Assembly (NCBI GenBank): GCA_964583615.1
Contig: CAZOWM010000007.1
Span: 1 to 64,000, forward strand
DNA length: 64,000 nucleotides
Direction: 5' to 3'
Source of the DNA: CAZOWM01 sp964583615
GTDB taxonomy: Bacteria; Spirochaetota; B62-G9; DRHN01
The notes below the pieces were generated by a model, which did not search any database, was not told where the DNA came from, and was given only the letters and a program-made list of their open reading frames with translations. Below, piece after piece: positions 8,268-17,768 of the stretch. The stretch's first letter is position 1. The number at the start of each line of letters is the position of its first letter. The position numbers and the translations under genes were made by a program.

Positions 8268-9680
8268 TCATCCGTACTGCGCTGTCGGTTCGTGCACCCT
8301 CACCCGGTTCATCCGCTTCATTCTCCCGCCAAGCCAGAGGATGCTGATAATCGCAGCAAGCACGTTTCCCGTGATGATCCCGAACCACACCCCGTAGATA
8401 CCCAAGTCGAAGATGTAGACGTACAAGTACGCCATGGGAATGGCTATTCCCGCAAGGCGCGCAACCGTAATACAGAGTGCGGGCATGGGTTTTCCCATCG
8501 CCTGAAATACCGCGCGCGCGATCACAGATACGGCCCCGAACGCAAAGAAAAACTCGACAATCCTCGTCTGCCGCACCGCATACCACACGACTTGCTCGAC
8601 ATCGGTAAAAAACGGGTAGATCTTCGGCGCAAACACGAAGAGCAACGCCGACAAAAAAACTACAACGCCGATCGAGAGCAGTAACCCGGTCTTCCAGATG
8701 TTCTCGATCCTGCTGTAATTTTTTCTTCCGTAGTTCTGGCCTGTCATGGTGATCAATGAGGATGAGATTGCGAGTATGGGAAAGATGATGACCTGGTCGA
8801 AGCGCCCGCAAATGGAAAACGCGGTGAGCGCGAGAGGGTCGATGGAAACGACTATCCTGTTGAAAAAAAGAAAGCTCAGCGCCATGGTGATCATCCCCGC
8901 TGTCTGCGGAAATCCAACTGCGGCAATCTTTCTCATTATGCCGAAGTCGGCGTTTTTCAGCTTCCATCTGACCTGCACGCTTGTCTTCTTCATGAGGAAG
9001 AACCGCACTACGTACACACCTGCTATTGACTGCGCGATCACCGTTGCAACTGCGGCGCCCCTCACCCCCATATTCAGTAAAAAGATGAATACTGGATCGA
9101 GCACGATGTTGGTGATCGTTGCAATCATCATCGCCTTCATCACCACGTGCACGAGCCCCTCTCCCTGAAGGATGCCGTTGAGCACGTTTCCCATGAACAT
9201 CAGGGCTGCTGCAGGAAGAATATAGCGGAAATATTCGAGGGCGTGGACGTAGTAGTCTCCGGTGGGCCCGAGTACGGCGATGATCTCTTCATCGAATGCA
9301 TAGCCGAAGGCAACAAAAATGACCGATAGGATAAACGACATCACAAGCCCGGACTCCGCCGTACGGTTCAGGACTTCGATGTTGTGCTCGCCAATCGAAC
9401 GAGCAACCAGCGAGCTCGTCCCTATAAGGATACCGGACCCGATGGCGATTGCAAAAAAGACGATCGGGTAGATGATCCCTGTGCCCCCGACATAGGATGG
9501 GTCGCTCAGGTCGATTCTGCTGACCCATATCGTGTCCACGATGTGGTAGAGGAGCTGAAACATCATCCCGGTGAATATGGGAAGAGAAAGCTTCACCATG
9601 ACCGGCAAAATCGGGCCAGCGAACATCCCGGGGATCTCATTTTTCTGAAAAGAACCTCCGGTATTTTTTTCGTCCGGCAT
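8268..9680 (-). CDS. MATE family multidrug/Na+-type exporter
   Basis: This is an inner-membrane antiporter of the MATE family with about twelve hydrophobic segments in 470 aa. The first lobe contains LSLPIFTGMMFQLLYHIVDTIWVS and the second repeats the pattern (VGFPQTAGMITMALSFLFFN), as expected for the two-fold pseudo-symmetric fold. Substrate and coupling ion cannot be read from sequence. It stands alone between the polysaccharide operon and the terminator/repeat region, and its start ATG has no strong ribosome site. Confidence 0.88.
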   Translation of the reverse strand: MPDEKNTGGSFQKNEIPGMFAGPILPVMVKLSLPIFTGMMFQLLYHIVDTIWVSRIDLSDPSYVGGTGIIYPIVFFAIAIGSGILIGTSSLVARSIGEHNIEVLNRTAESGLVMSFILSVIFVAFGYAFDEEIIAVLGPTGDYYVHALEYFRYILPAAALMFMGNVLNGILQGEGLVHVVMKAMMIATITNIVLDPVFIFLLNMGVRGAAVATVIAQSIAGVYVVRFFLMKKTSVQVRWKLKNADFGIMRKIAAVGFPQTAGMITMALSFLFFNRIVVSIDPLALTAFSICGRFDQVIIFPILAISSSLITMTGQNYGRKNYSRIENIWKTGLLLSIGVVVFLSALLFVFAPKIYPFFTDVEQVVWYAVRQTRIVEFFFAFGAVSVIARAVFQAMGKPMPALCITVARLAGIAIPMAYLYVYIFDLGIYGVWFGIITGNVLAAIISILWLGGRMKRMNRVRVHEPTAQYG

Positions 9681-9825
9681 ACCTTTCTACTCCCCCCTGT
9701 GCGCGAAAAATCGATCGCCCCTCTGCCATGTGAAGAGCATAAAATAGCACAGGGAGGCGGAATTTGTCCAATACTTTCACTGCGCCGAAACAAAGACTCA
9801 TACTCACGTCAGGGATTCCAGATTG

Positions 9826-9848
9826 AAAAAGGGCCGGATAACCGGCCC
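9826..9848 (-). terminator. Rho-independent terminator of the 10-21 kb operon
   Basis: On the minus strand a perfect 7-bp GC stem (GGGCCGG / CCGGCCC) with a four-base loop is followed by five T residues. It lies about 170 bases past the stop of the alcohol dehydrogenase gene. Confidence 0.85.
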
Positions 9849-9850
9849 CT

Positions 9851-9993
9851 GAAGAAAAGTAGATCACTCTCGAAAAAATGGATTGCTCTTGAAGATAAGT
9901 TGATCACTCTTGAAAAATTAGATTTCCCTCCAAGATGAGTAGATCGTTCCTGCACAAAAGGAAATCGACTTTGAAACGGAAAAAGGAAATTTT
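9851..9993. repeat. degenerate tandem repeat, about seven units of 19-21 bp
   Basis: Successive units begin at 9851, 9872, 9891, 9912, 9931, 9952 and 9973. The consensus is near GAAGATAAGTAGATCACTCTT, and the first units alternate 21 and 19 bases. Each begins with an A-rich tract, so A-tracts recur about every two helical turns, which predicts bent DNA. It lies between the alcohol dehydrogenase stop and the operon terminator, so it would be transcribed as 3' UTR. Confidence 0.65.
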
Positions 9994-10017
9994 GAAACCG
10001 CCGGTGATGGGAGCGGT

Positions 10018-11094
10018 TTACGGGATTACCAGCGCCTTGACCGGGTTTCCCTCTCTGTTTTTCACCTTTTCCAGCGCAGAGACGAGCTCTTCGAGCTTGA
10101 ACCGGTGCGTGATGAGCGCGTCAACGTCGATGAGCTTTTTGTCGATTGCATTGATGGACTGCGGCCAGGTGAGGGGCGCAAGCCATGAGAACTTGATCCT
10201 CTTGTCCCAGAATGTCGTCTGGAGCGCGGGCACAGGCACGATGTCCTTTTCTCCCGGAAGGCCGAAAAATACGATGATTGACCGCCTTCCCGATATCTCG
10301 AACGGAAGCCCGAGCACGTCTGGATTTCCGGTTGCAAAGAGGACCCTGTCCGCCATCTTGCCGTCGGTGAGCTCTGATATCTTTTTCACCACGTCAGCAA
10401 CATAATACTTCGAGCTTTTGTCCATGGTGTTGAACACGTAATCAGCGCCGTTTTTCTTTGCGATGTCGAGGCGGTAATCACGGGTACCGATGACCACGAC
10501 CACACCCGCTCCCGAGGACTTGATCAGCTGGGCCTGCGCCAGGCCAAGCGGCCCGGGGCCGATGAGAACGCAGAAATCTCCGAGGTTTACCTCGAGGTTC
10601 TGAACCGCGTAAAAAGCGTCCGCGAGGGGCTCGCAAAATGAACCCTGCTCATAGGTCACGTTCTCTGGGAGCTTGAAGACCGACGTGTATTTCGTCTTCG
10701 TGTACTCAGCAAACGCACCGTCCGTTGAGACACCCAAAACCGTCTTGTTTTCGCAGAGGTTCACCTGACCCTTCTTGCATACCTCGCATGCATTGCAGTA
10801 CTGTACCGGGTCGACGGTTACTCTGTCCCCGATGCTGAAGAGCCCGAGGTTTTTTGGAATTTCTCCGATTTCCACGATTTCACCTGAGAACTCGTGCCCG
10901 AGCACGAGTGGGCCTTTCCCATTGGCCGTCTCGAGAGGGCTCAACCCCCAGTAGTACGCCACGTCGGAACCGCAGATCCCGCACGCCTTCACCTTTACAA
11001 GCATCTCATCCGGACCGATTTTCGGGATATCTATCTGTTCGAGCTTCATGTCAAGGGGCTCATTGAACACCATCGCTTTCATTTTCCCTTCCAT
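10018..11094 (-). CDS. zinc-dependent alcohol/polyol dehydrogenase (MDR family)
   Basis: This is a medium-chain NAD(P)-dependent dehydrogenase of the sorbitol/threonine dehydrogenase group. Catalytic zinc ligands Cys38 (ACGICGSD) and His67-Glu68 (GHEFSG) and the four structural-zinc cysteines at 100, 103, 106 and 114 are all present; the nucleotide-binding GPGPLGLAQ follows near residue 180. The length of 358 aa is standard. GGAGG six bases before the ATG decides the start. It is the last gene of the catabolic operon and probably oxidises or reduces a polyol or keto-sugar intermediate. Confidence 0.88.
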   Translation of the reverse strand: MEGKMKAMVFNEPLDMKLEQIDIPKIGPDEMLVKVKACGICGSDVAYYWGLSPLETANGKGPLVLGHEFSGEIVEIGEIPKNLGLFSIGDRVTVDPVQYCNACEVCKKGQVNLCENKTVLGVSTDGAFAEYTKTKYTSVFKLPENVTYEQGSFCEPLADAFYAVQNLEVNLGDFCVLIGPGPLGLAQAQLIKSSGAGVVVVIGTRDYRLDIAKKNGADYVFNTMDKSSKYYVADVVKKISELTDGKMADRVLFATGNPDVLGLPFEISGRRSIIVFFGLPGEKDIVPVPALQTTFWDKRIKFSWLAPLTWPQSINAIDKKLIDVDALITHRFKLEELVSALEKVKNREGNPVKALVIP

Positions 11095-11163
11095 AGTCTG
11101 CCTCCATTGAAAATGTAAAATATCTTTCTCATTTATTCAGAAAAGGGCACAGAGCCGAATATT

Positions 11164-12075
11164 CTATCGCATTCCGAGTTTGGTGAAGAGCCGGTCAACA
11201 TATTTTTTCGACTCCTCTGTGATCTCCCATGCATTCGGCCAGAAGCAGAGATCGATGGTCCACCAATCTGATTCGTACCCTGCCCTGACCAGCGCGGGAA
11301 CGATCTCTTCGAAATTGATGTATCCTGTTCCGAAGGGTGCGTGCACCGAAGTATGCCCGTCATGAAGCTGGTTGTCAGAGTCGATGATATGCACGTCCCC
11401 GATCATCCCTTTCACCATGTCGATAAATTCGAGCTGTCCGCCTTTCAGCACTTCCTTCTCACCCCACTGATGCGCGCCGACCACCGCGCACGTCTGGACG
11501 TGACACGTATCGACCTGGAGCTTGAAGTTGTCCATCCCCACGGCGTTCACCATCTTGACGATCTCGGAGGGTTTGTTGAAGATGTATCCCGGCTCAAACT
11601 CCCAGACAACCATGATGTTCTCTTGGTTTGCCTTGCGCGCACACGCCTTGAACATTTCGACTACCTTGCTCCAGGCGTGGTCGTAGTTGAAATTATCCGG
11701 ATACGGTGTTTCCGTCACCGTGTCGACCCTGATGATCGGAATCCCGCAGTCAACGCACATCTGAAGGCTCCTGTCGTATGCGTCTACATATTGTTTCGCC
11801 ACTACATCGCCCCCGGTTGCGAAAGGATAGCTCCACAGGTCTGCTGCATATGTGTTGATCTCGAGATTGTGCGAAGCAAAGAGTTTCACGAGCTTTTCTC
11901 TGGCATCTTTTGTTGGATAGAGCTCGTAGTGTCCGTGAGGCTTGAACCCACCGAGCGCAAGACCGTCGAACTTCAGATCACCGAGCCTCTGCGCGACCTC
12001 TTCCATCGTAATGGGGTTGTCCGCGTATTCGCCAAACGTGTATGCCCATGTCCCAATAGAAAACTTTACTCCCAT
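11164..12075 (-). CDS. sugar phosphate isomerase/epimerase (AP-endonuclease-2 TIM barrel)
   Basis: This is a xylose-isomerase-like TIM barrel of 303 aa. Putative metal ligands are seen in order: Glu in VVWEFEP, Asp/His in LQVDTCHVQ, His in VHIIDSDN and a late acidic strand. The family includes ketose 3-epimerases, IolE/IolI and several deglycosylating enzymes, so the exact reaction is open. It is the first of three members of this superfamily in one operon, each only distantly alike, which suggests consecutive steps rather than duplicates. Confidence 0.8.
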   Translation of the reverse strand: MGVKFSIGTWAYTFGEYADNPITMEEVAQRLGDLKFDGLALGGFKPHGHYELYPTKDAREKLVKLFASHNLEINTYAADLWSYPFATGGDVVAKQYVDAYDRSLQMCVDCGIPIIRVDTVTETPYPDNFNYDHAWSKVVEMFKACARKANQENIMVVWEFEPGYIFNKPSEIVKMVNAVGMDNFKLQVDTCHVQTCAVVGAHQWGEKEVLKGGQLEFIDMVKGMIGDVHIIDSDNQLHDGHTSVHAPFGTGYINFEEIVPALVRAGYESDWWTIDLCFWPNAWEITEESKKYVDRLFTKLGMR

Positions 12076-12121
12076 ATTCCCTCCTCGAATGTGAATTTAT
12101 GAAAAATATACGTACGCTTCC

Positions 12122-12970
12122 CTATTCGGCAAAGAGTCCCTCAAGAAACCGCAGGCCCTTCTGCGCAAGTGCCGTATTGCTTTTTTCCGTTTCCCTCCAT
12201 ATCGAAGCCGCCTTGGCAATGATTTCTACATCCGGGGTAAAGGATTCGATGACCACGTACCTGCTGTACCGTATTTTTTTCAGCGCGTCCGCAACTCCTT
12301 TCCAATCAACGGTTCCGGTACCCGGGGCGCCGCGGTCGTTCTCGGACGAATGCACGTGATAGAGGTGCTCGCCTGCGGCAAGAATCGCCATGGACAGGCT
12401 TTTTTCCTCGATGTTCATGTGAAAGGTGTCGAGATGAACTTTCAGCATCGGGCTTCCCACGTCATCGATCAGCCTGAGCACATCGGCGCATACGTTGATG
12501 AAGTCCGTTTCGAATCTGTTGAGCGGTTCGACAGCGAGATACACACCCTTGTCCTCCGCGTATGAGCACACCTCTTTGAGGTTTTTCACCACGGCTTTCC
12601 ACTGTTCGTTTTTCGCCTCCGCAGGTTCGAATGCCGCCCGTCCGACCCGTGAGTAATGCGGCCCTGCAAAGACATCGCACCCGAGGGCTGCGCACGCATC
12701 GATGCAGTCCCGTATGTACTGTTTCGAACCTTCCTGCTCCTGCGCGCTCCCGCGAAGGTCACGACCCTCACCGTATGCCCCGCATACTGAGCAGCACTCG
12801 AGCCCGCTGTCCTTCAGCGCCTTTTTCAGATCGCCGTAGTTGAAGTCTCCGCTGTTTTCGAGCGCAACCTCAACCCCTTCAAAACCCATTTCCCTGAACT
12901 GTTTGACCAGTTTGATGCTTTCATCAGTAAAAGGTGATGTGAAAAGAAAGGTGTTTATTCCGAATTTCAC
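12122..12970 (-). CDS. ketose 3-epimerase-like sugar isomerase (D-tagatose/D-psicose 3-epimerase family)
   Basis: This 282-aa TIM barrel resembles D-tagatose/D-psicose 3-epimerases. It has AGPHYS, EPLNRFETDF carrying the first metal Glu, HLDTFHMNIEE with Asp and His, HSSENDRGAPGTG and the last Glu in YVVIESF. These are the four metal ligands and the substrate loop of that family. The start is GTG at 12970 with AAGGAGG upstream. It sits between the Gfo/Idh/MocA gene and the first isomerase. Epimerisation of a free ketose at C3 is the likely reaction; the sugar is unknown. Confidence 0.85.
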   Translation of the reverse strand: MKFGINTFLFTSPFTDESIKLVKQFREMGFEGVEVALENSGDFNYGDLKKALKDSGLECCSVCGAYGEGRDLRGSAQEQEGSKQYIRDCIDACAALGCDVFAGPHYSRVGRAAFEPAEAKNEQWKAVVKNLKEVCSYAEDKGVYLAVEPLNRFETDFINVCADVLRLIDDVGSPMLKVHLDTFHMNIEEKSLSMAILAAGEHLYHVHSSENDRGAPGTGTVDWKGVADALKKIRYSRYVVIESFTPDVEIIAKAASIWRETEKSNTALAQKGLRFLEGLFAE

Positions 12971-13095
12971 ATTGTCCTCCTTGAAAAAAAAGTACTATGA
13001 GATGCCGTTTTTCAAACATTCTCAGTGCATCAACCCGTGCGCTCTCCTTTTTCGTCGGCCCACCGGTTTTCCAAAACGCCTCAGTTCAGAAAACC

Positions 13096-14220
13096 TCAGT
13101 ATTTCACCTCCTGCCGGGGCTTCGGGATATCAACCTGCACTCCGCCCTTCATTGCAGACTCATGGGCACAGATCCCCACCATCGTCCAGTTCGCAGCTCT
13201 CTCAGCATCGATCGAAGACTCTCTTTTTTCCACGATCGCCCGCACAAACTCGTGGGTCAGGTGTGGGTGCGAACCTCCGTGCCCCGCACCCTGTATAAAG
13301 GAGGTGTGCTCATGCTCATCATCGTACACGCCTCTCACCGTGTACTGCGCGATCTCCTTTGGAAGCAGGCGGCCGTAATCCGGTACTTCGATGCGCCGGG
13401 CATCTTCAAAGCCCGAATGCAATACCATTCCTTCTCCGGCGATCTGCTCCCACTCGAACGAACTTTTGGTACCGTATACGTCAAAGCTCTCCCTGTACTG
13501 CCGTATGGTGTCAAAGAGGGATCGCGTAACCTCACAGGCAAGGTCAGAGTTGCGGAGCCTTACCAACGCAGTCTCAATGGCAAACGGTGAATTATACTTC
13601 TCTACATACTCCTTGCGTATCGTGCCCGAACCGAAGCACACCACTGACTCTGCATCTGCGTTCGCCAGCGCAAGAAGAGGGCTCACCGCATGGGTCGCAT
13701 AATACATGGGCGGAAACCCGTACCAGTAATCGGGCCATCCTGGTAGGCTCATGTTCTGCTGGTGGGACCCCCGCAAAAACTGTATCTTTCCCAGCTCGCC
13801 TTTCTCCACCTGCTCTTTCACGTAGAGAAACTCCCTGGTGTACACCGCGGTTTCCATCATCATGTAGACTTTGTTCGCCTTTCTCCGCGCCTGAACGATC
13901 TTCAGGCACTCCTCCTTTGTTATGGCCATCGGCACCGTGCTTGCGGCGTGTTTTCCCGCGTTCAGAGCAGCAATCGTCATGGGTGCGTGGTCATTTATGG
14001 GCGTAACGATGTGAATCGCATCGAGCTCGTCGATCGTCAAAAGATCTTTGAAATTCGTGTACCTTCTCTCCACTCCGAACTGATCGCCGATTTCATTGAG
14101 ATGTTTCTCATCTCTCTGGCATATTGCATAGCATTCAGCGTCGGGATGTTTCTGGTAGAGCGGGATAAACTCCGCACCAAATCCGAGCCCGACGACTGCG
14201 ACTTTTATCTTTCCAGCCAT
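13096..14220 (-). CDS. Gfo/Idh/MocA family protein with TVP in place of EKP
   Basis: The Rossmann half has VGLGFG at residues 10-15 and VTPINDHAP at 72-80. Where most family members carry the catalytic EKP, this protein reads STVPMAITKEEC (Thr95-Val96-Pro97), so the usual lysine is missing. A similar loss (EVP) is known in NAD-dependent glycosidases of the GH109 type, which keep NAD+ bound and cleave glycosides through a transient 3-keto sugar. GGAGG and AAGG just before ATG 14220 favour that start over one 42 bases upstream. It could be a dehydrogenase with altered chemistry or a glycosidase; the neighbouring epimerases fit either. Confidence 0.78.
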   Translation of the reverse strand: MAGKIKVAVVGLGFGAEFIPLYQKHPDAECYAICQRDEKHLNEIGDQFGVERRYTNFKDLLTIDELDAIHIVTPINDHAPMTIAALNAGKHAASTVPMAITKEECLKIVQARRKANKVYMMMETAVYTREFLYVKEQVEKGELGKIQFLRGSHQQNMSLPGWPDYWYGFPPMYYATHAVSPLLALANADAESVVCFGSGTIRKEYVEKYNSPFAIETALVRLRNSDLACEVTRSLFDTIRQYRESFDVYGTKSSFEWEQIAGEGMVLHSGFEDARRIEVPDYGRLLPKEIAQYTVRGVYDDEHEHTSFIQGAGHGGSHPHLTHEFVRAIVEKRESSIDAERAANWTMVGICAHESAMKGGVQVDIPKPRQEVKY

Positions 14221-14409
14221 TCCTTGAAACCTCCTTTTTGTATTATACGCAGGGACGCCCATTCTTGGGGGCAGACGTGACGAGTCGCGTTTTCAGTTTG
14301 GATCAACCGCCCCTTTTGAAAGCCGGGCACACACATTGTCACCACACTTATATGGAGAAGTTTTTATGTATCATATGCCAACAGGGACAGTTTTTCTCCA
14401 GGCTCACGG

Positions 14410-15372
14410 TCATGCCCACCACATCTCCCCCACTCCTTCGTAGAGAAGAACATCCTTTAAAAACTGCACCGCCTTTGTCAGGCCTTCGTTCGCGGACATG
14501 AGCGGGTCTTCGTGCTCGATGCTGATAACTCCGTCGTATCCCACGAGCCGGAGGTTGCTTACAAAGCTGTTCCACCAGAGTTTGTCGTGGCCGTATCCGC
14601 AGGCCCTAAAGGTCCATGCTCTGTGCGCAATGTCACCGTAATGTTTCCAGTCATTCACCCCGCGCCAGGCAACGACCCCTTCGTCGACCTTGCTGTCTTT
14701 TGCGTGCACATGCACGATTACATTCCCCAAAAGCTTGATCACCAGCAGAGGATCCATCCCCTGCCAGAAGAGGTGACTCGGGTCGAAGTTGCAGGAGATC
14801 TCCTCACCTACCGCGTCGCGAAGCTTCATCAGCGCCTCGGGATTGTAAACCACATCGCCGGGATGCATTTCAAATCCGAACTTTACTCCCGAGTCCTTGG
14901 CGATTTTCGCCATCTCCTTCCAGAATGGGATGACTTTCTTTTCCCACTGCCAGTTCACCGCGTCACCGAAGTATGGGGGCCAGGGACAGGTGATCCAGCT
15001 GGGGTACTTTGCGTCTTCCCCCGCACCCGGGCAGCCCGCAAATCCGTTGATCACCTTCACACCGATTTTTGCCGCAAGCTTCATGGTATTGATTATATCC
15101 GTTTTGTGCTCGCCGGAAAAGGCCGGATCCGGGTGGATCGGATTCCCGTGGCACGCAAACGCACTTATCTCCATATCCTGAGACTTGTACGTGTCGACGA
15201 ATTTTTTCACTGCATCTTCGTCTTCCAGCAGCGCTTCGGGATCACAGTGATTCTTTCCCACAAACCCGCCGCTTCCCGGTTCTATTGCGCTGAGACCCGC
15301 CGCTTTTGCGGCTTTCACCGCATCAGCCCACGATTTATCGCCGAAACATGCAGCCATTACACCTAATTTCAT
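14410..15372 (-). CDS. sugar phosphate isomerase/epimerase, IolE-like TIM barrel
   Basis: This 320-aa TIM barrel has likely metal ligands Glu (KFGFEMHPGDVVYNP), Asp/His (NFDPSHLFWQG), His (VHAKDSK) and Glu (GVISIEHEDP). These spacings match inosose-dehydratase-like and 3-keto-sugar-acting members of the AP-endonuclease-2 superfamily. A strong ribosome site (GGAGG) precedes the ATG. It is the first enzyme gene after the transporter, 144 bases behind the second ATPase. Confidence 0.8.
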   Translation of the reverse strand: MKLGVMAACFGDKSWADAVKAAKAAGLSAIEPGSGGFVGKNHCDPEALLEDEDAVKKFVDTYKSQDMEISAFACHGNPIHPDPAFSGEHKTDIINTMKLAAKIGVKVINGFAGCPGAGEDAKYPSWITCPWPPYFGDAVNWQWEKKVIPFWKEMAKIAKDSGVKFGFEMHPGDVVYNPEALMKLRDAVGEEISCNFDPSHLFWQGMDPLLVIKLLGNVIVHVHAKDSKVDEGVVAWRGVNDWKHYGDIAHRAWTFRACGYGHDKLWWNSFVSNLRLVGYDGVISIEHEDPLMSANEGLTKAVQFLKDVLLYEGVGEMWWA

Positions 15373-15516
15373 AACTTTGACCTCCTGTATTTTTGATTAT
15401 GAATATACACTGGAATATACACTTTTAAACAATACCGATGTATGAATAAAGGCGTCGGCACGGAACTCGATACACACTTCCGGGTGCTGAACGGTGGAAG
15501 GTCTTTGACCCCCGGG

Positions 15517-16608
15517 TTACACAATGCATTCTTCAGTATCAGGATAAAACAGATGTACCCTTGATATATTGAAATTCGCAAAAATCTCTTCGCCAACCTG
15601 TACGTTGAGCCGGGGAGGTGCAATTGCACGAAAGATCTCACTGTGTATCTTCAGGTTGAGGATGTCCTCAGCACCCATGCTCTGGTTGAAGTACACCTTG
15701 CATTTGTATGAGTTGACTTTCTGCTGTGTGCGTGTTATTTCGATATCTTCCGGCCGTATCCCGAGAATGATCTTTTTATCGGTGTAATTTTTCAGATAGG
15801 CCCGCTGTGTATCTTCGAGCGTACACACCATCTCCTTTTCACCGATTCTCAAACACCCGTCGCCCACCACTGCATCGAAAAGATTGATTGCGGGGCTCCC
15901 CACGAATTTCGCAACAAACACATTTTTCGGCGCATTGTATATCTCATCAGGAGATCCGATCTGAAGGATTTTCCCCTCATTGAGCACCGCTACCCTGTCC
16001 CCCATGGTCATTGCCTCAACCTGATCATGGGTCACGTAGAAAAATGTCGCGCCCAGATCGAAATGGAGACGCGAGAGCTCCCGTCTCATCTCTTCCCGCA
16101 GCTTCGCATCCAGATTGGAAAGCGGCTCGTCCATAAGGAATACCTTCGGAGTTCGCACCATTGCGCGCCCGATTGCAACACGCTGCATTTCCCCGCCGCT
16201 CAGGTTGACCGTCTCTCTGTCAATGAGGTGGTCGATGTGCAGGATCATTGCAACTTCCGTAACTTTTTTATCGATTTCGGCTTTCGAATATTTTCTCAGC
16301 CTTGATTTCAACGGAAACTCGAGGTTCTGTCTGACGGTGTAATGCGGGTAGAGCGTATAGTACTGAAAGACAAACGCAACGTCCCTCAACGCGGGACTGT
16401 AGTCGTCTACGACTCGATCCCCGATATGCACCTCACCCTTGTCCTGTTTTTCGAGTCCGGCCACAAGCCTCAGGGTTGTGGTTTTCCCTGCTCCGGTCGG
16501 TCCGAGCAGAACAAAAAATTCTCTGTCTTTTATCTCAATGCTCAGGTCGTTGACCGCAGTTATATCGCCAAAGGTCTTTGTAAGCGAAACCAGCTTTACA
16601 TCCGCCAT
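15517..16608 (-). CDS. sugar ABC transporter ATPase, second copy (UgpC/MalK type)
   Basis: This 363-aa ATPase energises sugar import. Walker A is GPTGAGKT (36-43), the signature LSGGEMQR (136-143), Walker B VFLMDEP (156-162) and the switch His194 (YVTHDQ); a C-terminal OB/TOBE region follows with RPEDIEI. The signature has E-M where MalK proteins usually have Q-R or Q-Q, and Walker A has T-G-A. Together with the partner at 16636 it suggests an obligate heterodimer. It is separated from that gene by 27 bases. Confidence 0.9.
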   Translation of the reverse strand: MADVKLVSLTKTFGDITAVNDLSIEIKDREFFVLLGPTGAGKTTTLRLVAGLEKQDKGEVHIGDRVVDDYSPALRDVAFVFQYYTLYPHYTVRQNLEFPLKSRLRKYSKAEIDKKVTEVAMILHIDHLIDRETVNLSGGEMQRVAIGRAMVRTPKVFLMDEPLSNLDAKLREEMRRELSRLHFDLGATFFYVTHDQVEAMTMGDRVAVLNEGKILQIGSPDEIYNAPKNVFVAKFVGSPAINLFDAVVGDGCLRIGEKEMVCTLEDTQRAYLKNYTDKKIILGIRPEDIEITRTQQKVNSYKCKVYFNQSMGAEDILNLKIHSEIFRAIAPPRLNVQVGEEIFANFNISRVHLFYPDTEECIV

Positions 16609-16635
16609 TTCCTCTGCTCCTCATTTGAAGGAATT

Positions 16636-17736
16636 TCACATGATTGAATTTTCCGTTTCCTTGTCAAAAATACTTACCCTGTCCATATCGATGCCGATGT
16701 ACGCGGTATCCCCTATGTTCGGCTTGACTGTCGGGAGAGTCCGCACCTTGATCTTTTCTTTTCCGAGGCTCACGTCGATGATATTGTATGATCCGGTTTC
16801 CTCTATCACATATACCTGAGCGCCGAGTGACGAATCATCCTTTTTCTTGCTGAACGACACGTCTTCGGGGCGAACCCCGAGCACGAGGTGTTTGTTCTCT
16901 CCTCTTCCGTTTGAAATGAGCTTCCGGATCTTTTCGGGTATCGGAATATAGATATCGTCTTCGAGAAGTTTCAGCATCAGAGAAGTGTTCTTTTTCTTCG
17001 TCTCGCAGTTGATGAAGTTCATACCGGGGCTTCCTATGAAATTCGCAACGAACAGGTTGTACGGCTTTGCGTACACTTCATGAGGGGTCCCCACCTGCTG
17101 GAGCACCCCCAGGTTCATTATTGCAATCCGGTCTCCCATTGCCATGGCCTCGACCTGGTCATGCGTAACGTACACGGTTGTCGCGCCAATGTCAATATGA
17201 AGTCTTTTCAGCTCGACCCGCATCTCTTCCCGAAATTTCGCATCAAGAGTACCGATCGGTTCATCCAGGAGGAAGGCCTTTGGTCTTCTCACCATCGCTC
17301 TTCCCAGTGCGACTCTCTGCATATCACCGCCGGAGAGTTCCTTCGGCTTCTTGTGCAGAATGTGTTCTATTTGAAGGATCTTTGCGACCGTTCCCACCTC
17401 TTCTCTGATCTTTTCTCTTTTGTACTTCTGTGCCTTGAGTGGAAAAGCGATGTTTTCGTACACAGAGAGAATGGGATAGAGCGCGTACAGCTGAAAGACA
17501 AAGGCGATATCACGCTGTGAGGCCCTTTTAAGGGTCACGTCTTTTCCGTCAATGAGTATCTTTCCCTCATCCGCAATCTCAAGACCGGAAATACACCGAA
17601 GGGTCGTTGTCTTCCCGCATCCTGAGGGCCCCAAAAGGACCAAAAATTCCTTGTCTTTTATGTCCAGATTCAAATCTTTTACCGCCTCGAGTTTCCCGAA
17701 TCTCTTTACGAGGTTTTTTATTATTATCTCAGCCAT
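16636..17736 (-). CDS. sugar ABC transporter ATPase, first copy (UgpC/MalK type)
   Basis: This 366-aa ATPase is paired with the one at 15517. It has Walker A GPSGCGKT, Q-loop FVFQLYALYP, signature LSGGDMQR, Walker B AFLLDEPIGTLDAK and H-loop YVTHDQ, then a regulatory TOBE-type end with GVRPEDVSF. Both copies keep every catalytic residue, and both deviate in the signature (E/D-M-Q-R). Paired non-identical ATPases are known in the rhizobial glycerol importer GlpSTPQV; whether this is an ortholog cannot be settled here. Confidence 0.9.
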   Translation of the reverse strand: MAEIIIKNLVKRFGKLEAVKDLNLDIKDKEFLVLLGPSGCGKTTTLRCISGLEIADEGKILIDGKDVTLKRASQRDIAFVFQLYALYPILSVYENIAFPLKAQKYKREKIREEVGTVAKILQIEHILHKKPKELSGGDMQRVALGRAMVRRPKAFLLDEPIGTLDAKFREEMRVELKRLHIDIGATTVYVTHDQVEAMAMGDRIAIMNLGVLQQVGTPHEVYAKPYNLFVANFIGSPGMNFINCETKKKNTSLMLKLLEDDIYIPIPEKIRKLISNGRGENKHLVLGVRPEDVSFSKKKDDSSLGAQVYVIEETGSYNIIDVSLGKEKIKVRTLPTVKPNIGDTAYIGIDMDRVSIFDKETENSIM

Positions 17737-17768
17737 TGATAATCTCCATCACGAATCAATTTGAAATC

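Larger units (their letters stand above)
9681..10017. other. intergenic stretch: terminator plus degenerate 21-bp repeat
   Basis: No gene is seen here. The stretch carries the leader of the MATE gene (9681-9825), a strong terminator hairpin for the catabolic operon (9826-9848), and a degenerate tandem repeat (9851-9993), described separately. Confidence 0.7.
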
